DNA from: Amblyomma americanum
Taxonomy: Eukaryota; Arthropoda; Arachnida; Ixodida; Ixodidae
Length of the DNA stretch: 64,000 nt
Reading direction: 5' to 3'
Assembly (NCBI RefSeq): GCF_052857255.1
Contig: NC_135497.1
Span: 351,667,197 to 351,731,196, forward strand
Shown here: one piece after another, positions 1 through 12,390 of the stretch
Layout of the letters: every line of letters starts with the position of its first letter
Numbering within the stretch: the stretch's first letter is position 1
The notes under the pieces: model-generated
What the model was told of the DNA's origin: nothing
The model's input: the letters and a program-made list of their open reading frames with translations, nothing else
Database searches by the model: none
Translations under genes and position numbers: made by a program

Positions 1-710
1 TCGAGGAATGCTGCGGTCATTTCGGCCCATTAGCTCACGTTTTGTCATTCTTACGAATGTGCGTGGCTTGCAGTTGTAACAGACGAAACTAGTAACAGCC
101 GAAGAAACAAAAAAAAAATGTGCGTGTTATATAATATGGGAAAGGCCTTCCGGTATCCGAGAATTGTGCCAGCCGATTTGCGTGGCATATTTGCGGCACT
201 TTTTTTCTTCTCGCAACGTTCTGCGTTTCTGTGCTGGCGTTCTTTTTTCGGGGTCTTGGTGGGCAGAACACAATAGGAACCTGATTGTTCACTTTCAGTC
301 GCGGCAGCGCGATCTGCTTTGGCTTTTTGTGCAAAGAAGCGAGGAAATCAGATATGCGGGTGCTCGCGCCCTATGTGAATGCGTTCGTCCTGGGCGGAGA
401 AGTTTCTTCTATATGTCTCTTAGGAGTGGCGAAAAGCCTGGCAGAGGTAACTGCGAAACGCTTTTTCTGTGTTTTTGCTACATCTAGCTGCTTCAAGCCT
501 CAACTTCCACGAAAAAAAAAAAGGAAGTGCCCAAACTCAGACTTTTCTGCCTTCCCAAAGGGCGGAGAAGTGATAATGGTAGTCATTCATATTCTGGGCA
601 GCCGTTGTTTCTGTGGCCAGCAGAAGGACGCGGGACTTTTCGATTATGACCCACTACAACGCGGAAGTTGCTTACAAGGGAGAAATTCTCTCTATACAGC
701 CATTGCAGTA

Positions 711-711
<1 letters not shown>
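1..711. other. no recognisable gene
   Basis: I see no conserved protein motif, splice-consistent coding exon or RNA gene here. Open frames on both strands are short and of mixed composition. Confidence 0.5.

Positions 712-794
<83 letters not shown>
712..794. repeat. (TA)n microsatellite
   Basis: An essentially uninterrupted run of about 40 TA dinucleotides. Any open frame read through it (Tyr-Ile repeats) is an artefact. Length is likely polymorphic and prone to assembly error. Confidence 0.97.
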
Positions 795-913
795 CTTTTT
801 TAACTTGTTTCACAACCATTCTCCTTTCCCCTTAGTGGACGCCGACACAGAGAGACAGAGAAAAATTGCCTCGTCTCCCTCTGAATTTAGGACCGTAAAT
901 GCGCACATCTGTG

Positions 914-972
914 TATTCATTCGACTTAACCCTGATGAAGGACGGTCCACCGTCTGAAACTGTTGGTGAATA
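914..972 (+). ncRNA. hammerhead-ribozyme-like motif (candidate)
   Basis: CTGATGA lies at 932-938 and GAAAC at 956-960. Between them is a hairpin (GGACGG / TCCA loop / CCGTCT, 940-955) of five Watson-Crick pairs plus one G-U, as in hammerhead stem II. ACC (929-931) can pair with GGT (965-967), and TATTC (914-918) with GAATA (968-972), giving a stem I with a 5'-side internal loop (919-928). Stem III would be only A959-T963 and C960-G962, with cleavage after T964. Very short stem III is known for hammerheads in Penelope-like elements. This is a fold made by eye; activity and family are inferred. Confidence 0.38.
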
Positions 973-1052
973 AACCTAGATAATCGGGCCAGTTGTGACC
1001 TTTTCACTGTGCAAGTTTTCACTGGCCCGTTGAGCAAGCCCGACTGCTTCCA

Positions 1053-1062
1053 TATATAAAAG
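1053..1062 (+). promoter_or_regulatory. TATA-like box
   Basis: TATATAAAAG about 80 bp downstream of the hammerhead-like motif. No downstream coding exon was recognised, so it may be a retroelement promoter or chance. Confidence 0.2.
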
Positions 1063-1279
1063 AGAGAGCCGAGGTGAATGGCAGCGTTTGCGTGACGCTT
1101 GAACTGCACTTGTTAGTCACGTAAGTGGCAGAGCCGAGTTTGACGTCAGTCATCTGTTGTTGTTTTTTCGCAATACTGAAAAACTGTTTCTCCACTAGCA
1201 TCGTGCGCTCAGTGCGCCAGAGAAAGTGCCTGACTGACCCGTGCAGAGCATGCTCGTGGTGCAGTGGAGCATACGCGCG

Positions 1280-1290
1280 TATATATAAAA
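1280..1290 (+). promoter_or_regulatory. TATA-like box at the edge of a GC-rich island
   Basis: TATATAAAA stands immediately before an abrupt change to GC-rich, CpG-rich sequence. That layout suits a promoter followed by an untranslated first exon, but I cannot identify a product or a start codon. Confidence 0.28.
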
Positions 1291-2600
1291 TTTAGGCAGC
1301 CGGGTACGACTGAGGAGGGAGGGCTCGGCGGTGGGAAAAGTGTGCATGTGCTCTGTGGCGCGATGCTGGGGAGTGGGGGATCCACTCGAAGCCGCCGCGG
1401 TCGTTCAATTTGCCCGCGGGCGGAATATCCTATGCGGGCGCACCGAGCACTCAACCCTAAGCGAGTGGCGGGGCTCCTCTTCCCGACCCGGGAACACGAT
1501 CGAGCGGCGTAGACTCCCCTCGCGCACTCGTTCCCCGGCCACGCTTGGCGTTGGCGAAAAGCGAGAGCGGGCCGTCGCCGCACTCTGCAGCAGCGTGTTT
1601 TAGCAGTCGCGCGGCGATGTCTCCGAGGCTTCCTTTCTCGCCGAGGCCGTCGTTTGCATTCCCGCATCCATGCGCGCCTCGTTTGTGGCCTCTAAGTCGG
1701 AGCTCTGGGAGTGGTGCCTCTTTTCGGGTCGTCGTCGCCCGCATCGCGGTGCGCTGCTGTGATTCTCTCTTTTGATAGCTGTTCCAGCAGATTCGAGCGT
1801 CGGCCCGTTTATTCGAGCTTTGGAGGTTCGCTAGATTGGCGTCTCCCCCTCTTGACCTACGACGCCCCCTCGATTTTGTCGAGTCACGTGCGTTCCGCGA
1901 GCGGACCAGGCGTACACTGCTACTCCCTGCTCGCAAGAAGACGCCTGTGCTCCTGGCTCACTGTGAACCTCCGCCCCGTTCCATTTCCTTCCACGCGCCT
2001 AATTTAGCTGGGCGAACACGCCCTGCCGCTGCCGAAGCGCCGTATTGATCGGAGCGTCCCGAAATTCCTGAGCACCGGGCGACCCGCGCGCGTGCGCCGT
2101 CGGCGGCGACGGCGATGCATGAACTCCGGAGGCTCGCGCGGGCTTGTTAGGGTAATTGGCGGGCGAAGAGCGCTTCTCCGCGAGCGCCGCGGCGCTGCAG
2201 CGAAGCTGGCACCCCGCTCGCCGGAGGCGATCGGGAACCGCGCGGGCATCGGCCTCCCTCTCGAGCCTCGCGAAGTGGGGAAGCCGCCCGCGCTGCACCT
2301 GCGCGTGCAGCAGAGCTTTCCCTCTCCCCGCCGCCTCGGCCTCTCTGCCTCCGCGCCGTGCATCTAAATCGGAGCACCTTGCCGACAGGAGGGCGCGCGT
2401 CGACCTGCCGCGGCCCAGGGCGGCTCTCTCTTTCGTAACGATTAGGCGCTGCCTTCGTAAGGGCTCTGCACTCGGTCCGCTCGAGGCGCCCCTCGTCCAG
2501 GCTTCTCTTCGATGCGGAACGCCACATGCGGGTCGCCATGGTGAGGAAACAGAACGCGGTGTCTTCTCTTCGTCTAGGCACCCTTGACGAGAAAAGCTTC
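1291..2600. other. GC-rich, CpG-dense island without recognisable coding
   Basis: Strikingly CpG-rich, with overlapping open frames on both strands rich in Arg, Ala, Pro and Ser, as expected when GC-rich DNA lacks stop codons. No frame shows a known domain, and none resembles the acidic N-terminal beta-catenin-binding segment of TCF proteins. It could be the promoter or 5' UTR of a plus-strand transcript, possibly an alternative first exon of the TCF gene further right; this is inference. Confidence 0.4.
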
Positions 2601-5600
2601 GGAGCCTTTAGTCGCGAACGTTTTCGTGGGGGCCATCCACTCTAGGTGTGCACGCAGGGCCGGGATGAGCCTCGTGGAGGGTTGTTTATTTGCTTGCATG
2701 CCCATCACGCCAACGAAAGTATTCTCGTCCTACTGATCAGAGTGCAGGTTCATGGTTGAAAAGCAGGGGCGGACGGTGGGCTCCACTTCTCCGAATGGGA
2801 GGTAGGAGTGCTATGAACCTTGGTTCCGTCCAGTCTTTTTTTTTTTTAACGCGTTAGCGTTAAAGGCCCCGTTCATCAGAAAATACGGCGTCGGTGTTGT
2901 CGGCGTTGTGAGCGAAAAATCACGTGCATGGCTTTGGCAGGCGGGCCACGTAGGTCACGTGATCTTGCGTCGTTATCACAACATGCCCACCGTGGCAGAT
3001 GGCAGGTAAATTAATGAGTGGTTGCTCGGGAGCATCTGTCATCGCAGGACAGTTGGCGCATCGCTTTACCCCTGCACCGCTGCGCCAGGAGGGGGATGAA
3101 AACTCCCAGGGATCTATGAATGTCAAGTCGAGAACGACCTCCTGCATATACGGGAATTTACCCATTACGCTATCGCGTCATACCCTTAATATAGCTCGTG
3201 CGACAGCGTAGGTCCGGTTTGGAAAAGTTGTGGATGTCTGAGAAATAACGAAGGCATGTTTGCATATCACTGATCGTATTTATCGCGACGAACTAGGCAA
3301 CATGAGCGCAGTGAAGACTGTTTCCCGGCACCGTACGTACTGGCGGTCACTTCCTTGGGCTCCGACACACCGACGCGTGGAGCGCAGGCGAACCGCCATA
3401 AACGGTGAGGGGCCGGGTGTGCCTTGCCTCTCAGTAAAGCGTGTCTCATATTCGCTAAGCGTACGCGCCTTTCTTGGAACGCAGTCTGCTACATTCTGGG
3501 CGCCCGGTTGTCAGGGCTTAAGGCTCATAAGGGTGAACATCACACACCCCGATTGTTGGCATTGGATAATTGTGCACACTGAATGAAGCGCGGCCGGTGG
3601 GATTGTACTTCGCCGGCGCATCCTTTGCGGATAGCCGCCGCATCATTTAGCTTGCGAGGCTGTGCCTGTAGGCACAATCATACACGACGCAAAAGTGATG
3701 GCTCCCCTTCCATGGGGAGATATCGCAACATCACTCTGGAACAATCATATGCTCACGCGTGACTGCTTCTGCAATGTCCAGGATCGCCTTGGGTGTTTGA
3801 GCCGCTCTATCTAGAACGTTCTTTATAATAGCCTTCACGACCGGGGAGTGGACTCGCTGGTATCGCCGCCACTGAGTTGTCTTTTGTTTGCAGTCCCAAG
3901 TTCGCCTAGTAAACAACTTGTTTTCCAGTGCGTCAGCGTTCCCCTTTGCTTGAGTGACGTCTCGTCGCTACGTGACGGCGTTTAGCTTTCGTGGTCGTTT
4001 CTGACCGCTCCAATTCTGTCCTCCGCTTCCTTCAACCTACGCCTCTTTCCAAGGCCAGTGCAGTCGCCCGTGGCAACCCGGCTCCTCCTACAAAGGGTGT
4101 CACATTTGAGTGAAAGTGTGGAAGTCTCCTCTCGCGGCAATTTGCGCCATGTCCCCCCCCGCCAGCAGCGATCCGCCTGTGCGCCACCGGGGTGCATCAG
4201 TCTCTGCATGCCTTCAGGTTTTAACGACACCAGTGGCCGTCAGATTGGACGAGGAGGCAACGCAGCAATCCGCATTCTGCTAATACGACGGCATGCAAAG
4301 ACACCGATGGCGGAAATGCGTCAGTGTAGAAAAGTGAAGGGCTCCTCGGAATGAAGGCATTCCGAACTTTCCTCTTAATGTAGCACCGTTCAGTTTCATC
4401 ACTGAAAAAAAAAGAAAACGCAGTGGGGAGGACCACGGTACTTTTAATTTGAACACTATATTCTCACGGGCGGCATGTTGCTGACCGGCGCGTAACTTCA
4501 GCAGTGCAGGCCGGAGCAGGGGCCGATAATCCCTTTAGACAAGCCGGCGACTTTCGTAGTGCTCCACAGACAGCTGATTGGCTGGCGGCGCTGTGACGTC
4601 GGCCGATAATCCCGAGTTTTATTCGTTCTCGTCGGCGGGGCGCTCCAGCGGGGCCAACTCGAAGCTGCTTTTTTTTTTGGCTGGGTGCTGTAGTTGGGTG
4701 GAGACACACATTGTCCGATTGAAAGGCGTCATTTTGAATTCACTGGGTTAGCGCCGACAGGAAGGTGCTGAAATTTATTCTGAATTAATACTTCGACGTG
4801 TGGAAGCAGTATTGAACGGCTCTCATGTGTCGGAAGACGCGGAAATGCTTGGTTCCGGAGAAATATTTTGATGTGGCTAAATGAACCTGTGCTCCAAAAT
4901 AGCGGAGATGTAACCACCCTGCCAAAGGAAGCTGTATTGAGACTTTAATAATCCAGCGTTCAGTCTTGCGCCGTGTGCGTTGTTTCACAGGCGTTTTCCG
5001 CGCTTGCATGGCATGCGCGCCGGGGATACGCATTCTTCGTTATGCGCGCAAAGTCGTCGCCTCGAGGCCGTGTGCGAATCTCAGCATGGAGAAGAGTAGC
5101 AGTAGTAGCGTTGTCTCAACTCGTATGTGATGTGACATAATAGTCACCGTTCGGCTGCTGAAACCGTATACAACATGGAAAAGAAAAGTTGAAATATAAA
5201 ATATTTACCTATTTTTTCTTCTTCTTTACTGATCTGTTTTGCATCATTCCAAAAGAAATATTTGTAGAGCTAAACCTACCGGCTTAGCGCGTTAATAAGG
5301 GAAAGGTGTTATAGCTTTGATTTAGCCTTTTCGGTTGATCCAGTCCTCCCAACCCACTCGCACTTGCCCCCCCCCCCCCCCCCCCTCCGTAAAGGTGGAT
5401 AATGGGATTTCACCTCACTTTGTCACCTGCCAGTCGTGGCGGCCATTGCATTGAATTTAAGTGGCACACTTGAAGTTAAATTAATACACTTGGTAATTAA
5501 GGTCTTGCGGCTGACACGTTGAATGCAGGACTGTATGGCTAAACCAGAGCTATGAGAGCTTTCGCTGTGAAAGAACACACAGCCCAGATGAGGCTTTTCC

Positions 5601-8600
5601 TCGATTTCCGTCTCCCGAGCTGCTGCCACGCGCCTCCAGGCAGGCAGGTGGGCTGGAACGTGTGAAAAAGATAAGCAAAGCGGAGCAGAGTGGCAGTATG
5701 CTATAGCTGTTGCATATGCAAAGAAAGCAAGCTTCAGATATGAGGAATATTTGACGTCATTTTGTGACATAGCATGGAAGATATGGCAGACCTCGAAAGC
5801 AGTGCGCGAACTGACTCCACATGGACGGGCCGCTACGTCGATTAGCTTCGAGCATCAACTAAATTAATCGTATGCAGAATTTATCTCTCAGTATGACTGG
5901 AATTGCCATTCCTTGAGAGCGCTTTTGAATTTCTCTAAACTGGGGAAACAACGTCTGTGTAATATTAACCCGTACCACACAGACAAATTTAATGGCGTTA
6001 GCCTTACTGCCAATCGCCGCAACTCATTCACTCGAGCATACCCATCCCACACGCACAAGACTTTTCTAGTAACTACTTGCTATCAAATGCTTTGTTCATA
6101 ACTTTTATTCCGGTGAGGCATATGTACTGCATTTTCAATGCTAGGGGCGCCATTTCTACCAGCACTTCTGACAGATCCCCTCGGCCTGTGTGCTCGAACG
6201 GGAGTTGTGGCTACTGTTTGGACTTTTCAAGCAATAACGGCGGAGTTTTCTGCAAAATAATTTTATATTACTTTTGGACGGTACTGCCGATATGTTGTGG
6301 TCATTTTCACTGTTTATATTCCGGTAAAATGTTTTAATGGCTCGCAGGAGTTATCATCATGCACTATTTCTGTGCATGGCTCAGACGAAGCGAGCGTCGT
6401 GAGAATCTTCGCTGAAACCGCGCTAGAAACACAAACCTCACTCGCAAAACAGCTAGATTGGAAATTACGTACCCGTACAGCTTTTTGCTTATTGGCCAGT
6501 CTCGCGAGCTGCTTCCGGGCGAGGAGGGAAATTCCCCGACCGACGCAATGAACGACGGCGGATCGGCGGCTGCCAGTCCATCACGCGGCGCGAATTATCG
6601 CCTCATGCGGATTCCTTCGCCTGCGCCACTTGTAGCGCCACAACAAGTTGGGTGGGCCTTGCCTCGTTTGACGTTGAGGGGCAAAACGGCGCCTTTTGTT
6701 TTTTCGTTTGCGATTTCAGCCTTGGTTTGACGACTCATAAAGGTGCCAAGGGAATGCTGCGCCAGAACAAAGCGGGACGTTCAAAGAGGTAGAATTTCGT
6801 CGCTCAGGAAAGCTTTCGGTATATCGTGCGTGCAGCCGGTTATTATTTCCCGACACATTTTAACGTGAGTCGTTCGCGAACGTAGCGGAGCTTTCTTAAT
6901 TTGAAACGAGCAGCACGCGAATCTTTTCATTTTCGGGCATGCTCACTGCCGTGCAGTGTGCGCGTGCCTCGCCCCTCACCTGTTTGCACTGAGGGCATGT
7001 ATTCTGTAATGTAGGGGATTCCCCACTGTAAGGCCATATCTTGTCCAAGTGTCAATAAATGCGTTCCACTACTGCTCGTGCGTGGCTGGCCCTAACCGAG
7101 TCGTGATAAACGCGAGTGTCGGCGTATGCCAGTGAGGTGTGGCTGGCAGCTTTTCGCAGCTCGTCTTCTAATGAACCTCTCATGGTGCAGCCAGGACGTG
7201 GTCTCGTGTCCTGGACACAGTTTCTTTGTCGAAAGGAGTTCCTTAAAAGCCCTGTGATCCAACTATCGTCCACGAAAGTGGCGATTAGAAGCGGTCGTGA
7301 TAGCCGAGGAGGCTTTTCTAAACGACGCGGCTGGCAGGAAGAATGGTCGCACCTGTTTGGTCGCCAGTGGCGGACTCCCGTGTGGCGCTTGTGGCGGCAG
7401 TTTCTTAGCGCATGCAGAGATAGCCATCCCGCTGCCGTGCTTTCCTGACCTCCGCGGTGCGCCAGAAGCCATGCCGTCACACGCATGGCGGGCACAGACC
7501 AGAGGTGGTGCCGTTGTGCGACGCGGCGGAGAGCGGCGCGTGGAAGCCAGCACCTGCTTTCGACGCGCGCTTCGGCCGGGGTGCGATGTCGACGAAGGGG
7601 CGTGCGAACCGGAAGCGTCTCCTCTGGCGGAAGTGATTCGCTGGGAGGCCGCTATCGATTGGTTCCTTGGTTTGATGAGCTCGAAGGCTGGGCTTCTCCG
7701 CGCCGACCAATGGGTGCCGCATCACGTGATGGATCGACGCGGAGGGAGGGGCCTGCGCACTCGGCCTGAACCCTCGGCCGGGATTTGCATGCGTTGCAAC
7801 CCCCCCTCGCGTCGGGCACCGTTGCCGGCGTTGTTAAACGCTAGCCGATCCGCTTATATTTCCCGATGTCATTACGCTACTTTTTGCTTCTCGCCTGCCC
7901 TCCGCGCTTGTTATCGGAGAGGCCTCTCTCTCTCTCTCCCCCCTCGTCCTGGCGAGCGCCGCGCGGCTTATGTCTCCTCTGAGCGATTGCGCTTCGGCCG
8001 TCACCACCGGGCTGGGGTTTAATCCGTTTCTGGATCGTGTATGTGTGGAGGGCTAGCTTCCACGCCTCTTCTGCTGCGGGGCGCAGTGCGAGCGTCGTGC
8101 ACGGCTGGGAACTCGTAGTTTGCCGGGCGGGGTGAGCGTAGTTAAAATAGTACTGACTTACCATCGCCTCAGGTCTGAGAAAGCCGCTTATAGTCTCCGT
8201 GCCGGCTGTATCCCTCGTTTATTTTTGCCCTCTCTTCGCCGTGCGCTTGGTAGCAGACCCTCCTCAGGTCTCTCTCACACACTCTACAGTTGCTCATTTC
8301 TTACTGTGGCGCGCCGATTCAATGCCACTTACTGCAGGCGGCCACATTTGCAAAGGTGCCATTTGACTTGAGGGCCGGACAGGCGTGGCATGCCACCTCG
8401 TCACTTTCTACCCCAGCAGGCATCGAAGAATGGTAGCGCCTGCATTCTTGTTTGGCACTTTCTCTCGGTGCGTTACCTAGAGGAAAAATTGGCGCTGCAA
8501 TAGCTCATACACACACAACAAAAAACACCCAAATGGGAGTAAATGGCTTCTCCTCTAGCGCGCAACTAAAGGAGGTTTTATTTGCTCCATATAAATGTAG

Positions 8601-11092
8601 CATTTTATTTACTCTTATACGAGGGAGGTATCTAGGAGTACAAGGGAGTAGTATTTTTACCACCCACAGAAATGGAACCCAAAAATGGCGTCATGTTTAT
8701 TTGTCCTCAGTCTTACCGCAGTGCGAGCGGCGGAAACGGACAGGTAACTGCGGGAGCCGCCTGCAACCCAGCTTGGGAAACTGTTTTGCCCTAATGTGAC
8801 CCCGCGTCACGCGTTCTTTTCGCCGTCTGCAAGCCCAGCGGCGGCGTAGTCGTCTGCTTGTCATCCGCTTTTGCTTTACGAGCTCGTTTGGTTGCGTGTG
8901 ATCGTAGATTAAGCGATGTAATTTTAGAATAAACAGTTCACAGTTGAAAAGGGGTCTTAGAGCAGTCTTCGCAGTCATGCACCATGCTGTAGGTGACTAA
9001 AAAACCATAGCAGAATAAGTTGGAAATGAGAACAGCGCCGAACGTAATTCGGTATGACACTGTTTGCCTTCATCTTCACGTCTTTAAAGCTTGGTTTCTT
9101 AGCATGACTGAGGAAAATGTAGCCTCACCAGCTCAATCAAGAGCTCGGCGTTGAAACTATGCTCTGTCACAGTTCTATGTTGATGGAACACACTCTGCTT
9201 CAACGCATAGCGCGAAACACACCGAAAAAAAAAAATATCTGCTGTGGGAACGAGGCCTAAGCGGGAGCTCTAACGGGATGGCGACACTAACAAAGAAAGG
9301 TCAGGCATGGTTAAAGCGCTGCAGGCTTCGCAGGAGCAGTTCAATTACGTAGCTTACTGTAGCGGAAAACGGCGACAAGCCGATATCTTGTACCGTGGCA
9401 GGCGCCCGTAAAGGATCATAAGTGAGGAGAGATCCATCGACGATAGGAACCAAGGGGTCGTCACTCACCGCCTTATCAGACCAGAAGCAGACGAGACGCT
9501 AGGTGGCGGGGCGGATGGCACAAAATGGTGTTTTTTTTTTTTTTACTCCATTTGCGACTTGGGGCGCATTGAGACCAAGACACTCCGTTTCAAAATGGAA
9601 GTTATAAGGAGGAGAATCCCCCTTTATGCCACGTTATCCAGTGCAGGGAGCAAAATGTCATTTAGCACATGTATACTCCATATTGATGGCGTAAATGTTT
9701 CCGCATATGGAGTTTAAATTGTGACGCCAACCATTTAAACTCCCAATTAACTGGGTTGATTCTTGTTTACAGTGCACCATGGAGAGACACAGGAATGCCG
9801 GGAATGTGAGGTTTCGTATTTGACTTGGCTATTGCTCGGCACAAAACGTGGATGCAGCCGTAACAATGCCATTCTTCACGTGGAAAACCTCCAAAAAATG
9901 GTGTGAAAGTTTCCGCGTTACCCAAACTCTGAACTTTTCACTTGCGTTAAGTTAAATGTAGTGAAAAACGCAGTATGAAAACAGCTCAACCTGCGCACAG
10001 GGGAGAGCATCGAGATGAAGCTACGGATTTCGAGGCAGAACCCACGTTTTCGGCCCCGCAACAGTCGAGCCAAATAGGAAACCTCATCTTCACGGCATTC
10101 CCGCGGTGGGTGAAGTGCTCTTTAAGGAACTCGCATAGACAGTGGCGCCACCTTTAACTCTTGGTAGTTTTGAGAAACATTATATGACATACGGGAGGAG
10201 GTGGGGAAGCGGGAGCTTAAGGGGGGAGTGGCCGGGGTTTTGAGGTTGAAAGAGAAACAAGGAGTGCCTGGAGCGGATAATGGTGGCGATTTCTCGACGT
10301 GTTCTACGTTGTGCGCCTTCTGCGACCCGCCAGCCGGCTAGTCGACCGCCAGAAAGGGTGTTAGCAAGCTTGTGTACCTCTCATACACGCCTTCACACCA
10401 GGGAGCAAAATAATGGGCTGAAGATCCGCAGTCGGGGTGTGTCTATGGACGTCGACAGGTCAAGGCGACGGGCAACGAAGGGCACAGGCGCACGGTCGAG
10501 GCGTTTCGGCACCTAGGTGGTGTTGATTGGTGCCGACCATCGACGTGTAGTCATGGAGGTGGCGTTTCTGAAAAACGTAAAAGCTGAAACATGTTGCCAC
10601 ATAGCTGTGGGCCTCACCCTTTTCCCTCGTTTTTTTTTTCCACGGTCGGCGCCTGCCTATTGCTCCGAAAATAGCGTGCCCGGAGCGCTGCTGCTTCTGG
10701 GCTCTCTCAGAGCAAATAGTGGCTGTCCGAAGGGCGTTTCCTGCCTTGCGTTCGCAGGTCGTGTCGCTGCCGACTCGCCCCGCGTAACAGCTGGCCCGAA
10801 GCACGAGCACGCGCGCGGGAGCGAATCGCACATTCGAACAGCCCACTGTGCGACTCGGAAGCAGACGCGGCGCTGCTGGCAAGACGTAAAACGAACAGCT
10901 GTTTGCGCCATGAACAAAGCAGCGCGCCTGCCCCGGGAGCAAAAGAAAGAATATGACCTGTTTAAAGGCTTTAATTAGCAGTCAGTGTGCTGGAAGCTGC
11001 GCTGAAGAATATAAAAGAAATGTTTTGTTAGCGTTCGACGGCCCTACAACCGAGCCCACATTTACGACGTAATCCGCGGACTCGCCTTGGGC
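2601..11092. other. intergenic or intronic DNA, no supported gene
   Basis: No frame carries a recognisable domain. The longest one, about 241 codons at 7297-8022, is in GC-rich sequence with competing frames on the other strand. Small features seen: sequence near 2830 resembling the start of a dispersed repeat, GGCCGATAATCC twice near 4520 and 4598, a poly-C run near 5367-5385, and AATAAA-bearing tails near 7053 and 8930 that could be ends of old retroelements. Nothing firm otherwise. Confidence 0.4.
5367..5385. repeat. poly-C tract
   Basis: A run of about 19 C. Low complexity; exact length uncertain. Confidence 0.85.
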
Positions 11093-11928
11093 CCTGTCTA
11101 CATGAACCCGATAGAATCGAGTAGAGTTTGCTTGTCGGGTAAAAAACCAGTTGCCGGGTTCATGTAGACGCTGTCGGGTCGAGTAAAATAAGCGGCAGAG
11201 CGAGTCGAGTTAACTCGCCTGCAGGGGGTAGGCTAACTCGCCTGACCCGCCTTTCCAAAAACCATGTATACGCAGTCGGGTCAGGGAGTCGGTAACAGGG
11301 AACTCTGGGAAAGATTTCGGTCATGTGATCAGTCGACCAAAATGGCAGCCGCCGTCGGCCCCCGCGCTGTTTCCACCCGAGCTTCTTGGACCGACCGGGA
11401 AGTGGAATGTTTTCTGGGGCTAATAAATGAAAAAAAAAAAGTGAGCGAGGAGCTGGACAGCAGACGGCAGCGCAACCAAGATGTGTTCAAAATCTGCAGA
11501 CCGAAATGGCAAATCTCGGCTACCACTGGACGTGACAGCAGTTGCGGAACTTCTGGAAGAATTTGAAGAAGCGATTCACGGCCGTGAGTATAAACATTCC
11601 CTCACCCGAATTTCGACACCCATACGGAATGATTCGACGTTGCAGCACAATTCTGTCTTGTGTGACAGGAACGGTTGGAGCAAGAGAGAAGTGGAGCTGC
11701 ACCGTCGGCTTGGAAGTGGCATGACCACATGAGCGCGCTGCGGGAACCCGCGGACCAAAAACAGGAACCGGAAACTTGCACGATAACTGCGAACCTCCAC
11801 GCTAGGCGCCGCTGCGATACTTACGCGCTTGAACAGAGTTCATGTAGACACCAATCGGGGCGAGTCAGAGGCGAGTCACCTAGCTCGACGCTGACTCTAC
11901 CCGGTCCTGTCGGGTTCATGTAGACAGG
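11093..11928. mobile_element. inverted-repeat DNA transposon remnant with Myb/SANT-like coding
   Basis: The ends are a perfect 19-bp inverted repeat, CCTGTCTACATGAACCCGA at 11093-11111 and its complement at 11910-11928. The terminal motif GTTCATGTAGAC recurs inside near 11159 and 11840, so ends are duplicated. The interior holds a decayed Myb/SANT-like domain. Known PIF/Harbinger elements carry such a second protein, but no DDE transposase remains and I found no target-site duplication, so the superfamily is tentative. Confidence 0.6.
11342..11610 (+). pseudogene. Myb/SANT-like DNA-binding domain, frameshifted
   Basis: One frame reads SWTDREVECFLGLI followed by a helix-forming segment ending QRNQDVFK. 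The match continues in another frame (MANLGYHW near 11505) and then RNFWKNLKKRF near 11550 after an in-frame stop. The order (W...E...FL.LI, F...., GY.W, W..LKKRF) is that of the trihelix-type Myb/SANT domains found in transposon accessory proteins and related host factors. At least one indel and one stop show it is dead here. It lies inside the inverted-repeat element and probably served to bind its ends. Confidence 0.5.
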
Positions 11929-12197
11929 ATTACCCGTCTAAGCAGTGTGGCTACAGTTCGCTTTACCGCGAAAGCTTGCTGGAATCGAAAAGTGGTGCTC
12001 ACTGTCACGAGGGCCTGATTAGCGCCGCTCGTCACTAAGGCCTCCAGTTTTTCGGGTCGCCGTGCTAGACAAAAGAATCGGATCTGCGCCTTATTTTACT
12101 CTCTTGCCGCGCCTGAAAGTGGGACCCAAAACAAAGTACGCCTGCCTATTCTAAACCCTACGATACAGCGTCCGCCGCAGTGTGCTGTAGCCCAAAA
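11929..12197. other. short unassigned stretch
   Basis: No gene or repeat recognised. Confidence 0.4.
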
Positions 12198-12390
12198 TGG
12201 CGTATTCCAATCGGCGATCCGGAGCAAGTTTTCTTGCTCCGCGAAGCAGAAGAGCGTGTTTCAGTGGGCGATTTTGATTCAGGTCTTCAGTTCTGATTGC
12301 ATCGCGACGGTATGTTCTCGAGACTTCGTAGAAGTCTTGCTCCTTCACGGGTTCGGAGAGCTGCTCCGGATCGCCGATTGGAATACGCCA
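12198..12390. mobile_element. 193-bp MITE with perfect 29-bp terminal inverted repeats
   Basis: The arms 12198-12226 and 12362-12390 are exact reverse complements, beginning TGGCGTATTCCAATCGG. A second small perfect hairpin, GGAGCAAG / AAAA-type loop / CTTGCTCC, overlaps the inner left arm (12221-12240). No coding capacity. The flanks show no clear target duplication, so the superfamily is unassigned. Confidence 0.8.

Noticed and set aside
583..819. Frames through the (TA)n tract
   Set aside because: Pure Tyr-Ile repeats from a microsatellite.
1209..2587. Several overlapping Arg/Ala-rich frames on both strands
   Set aside because: GC-island artefacts; no domain and no conserved codon pattern.
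7297..8022. Long open frame (241 codons) in GC-rich DNA
   Set aside because: No recognisable motif, start far from any promoter-like or splice signal, and competing open frames on the other strand; expected by chance in GC-rich sequence.
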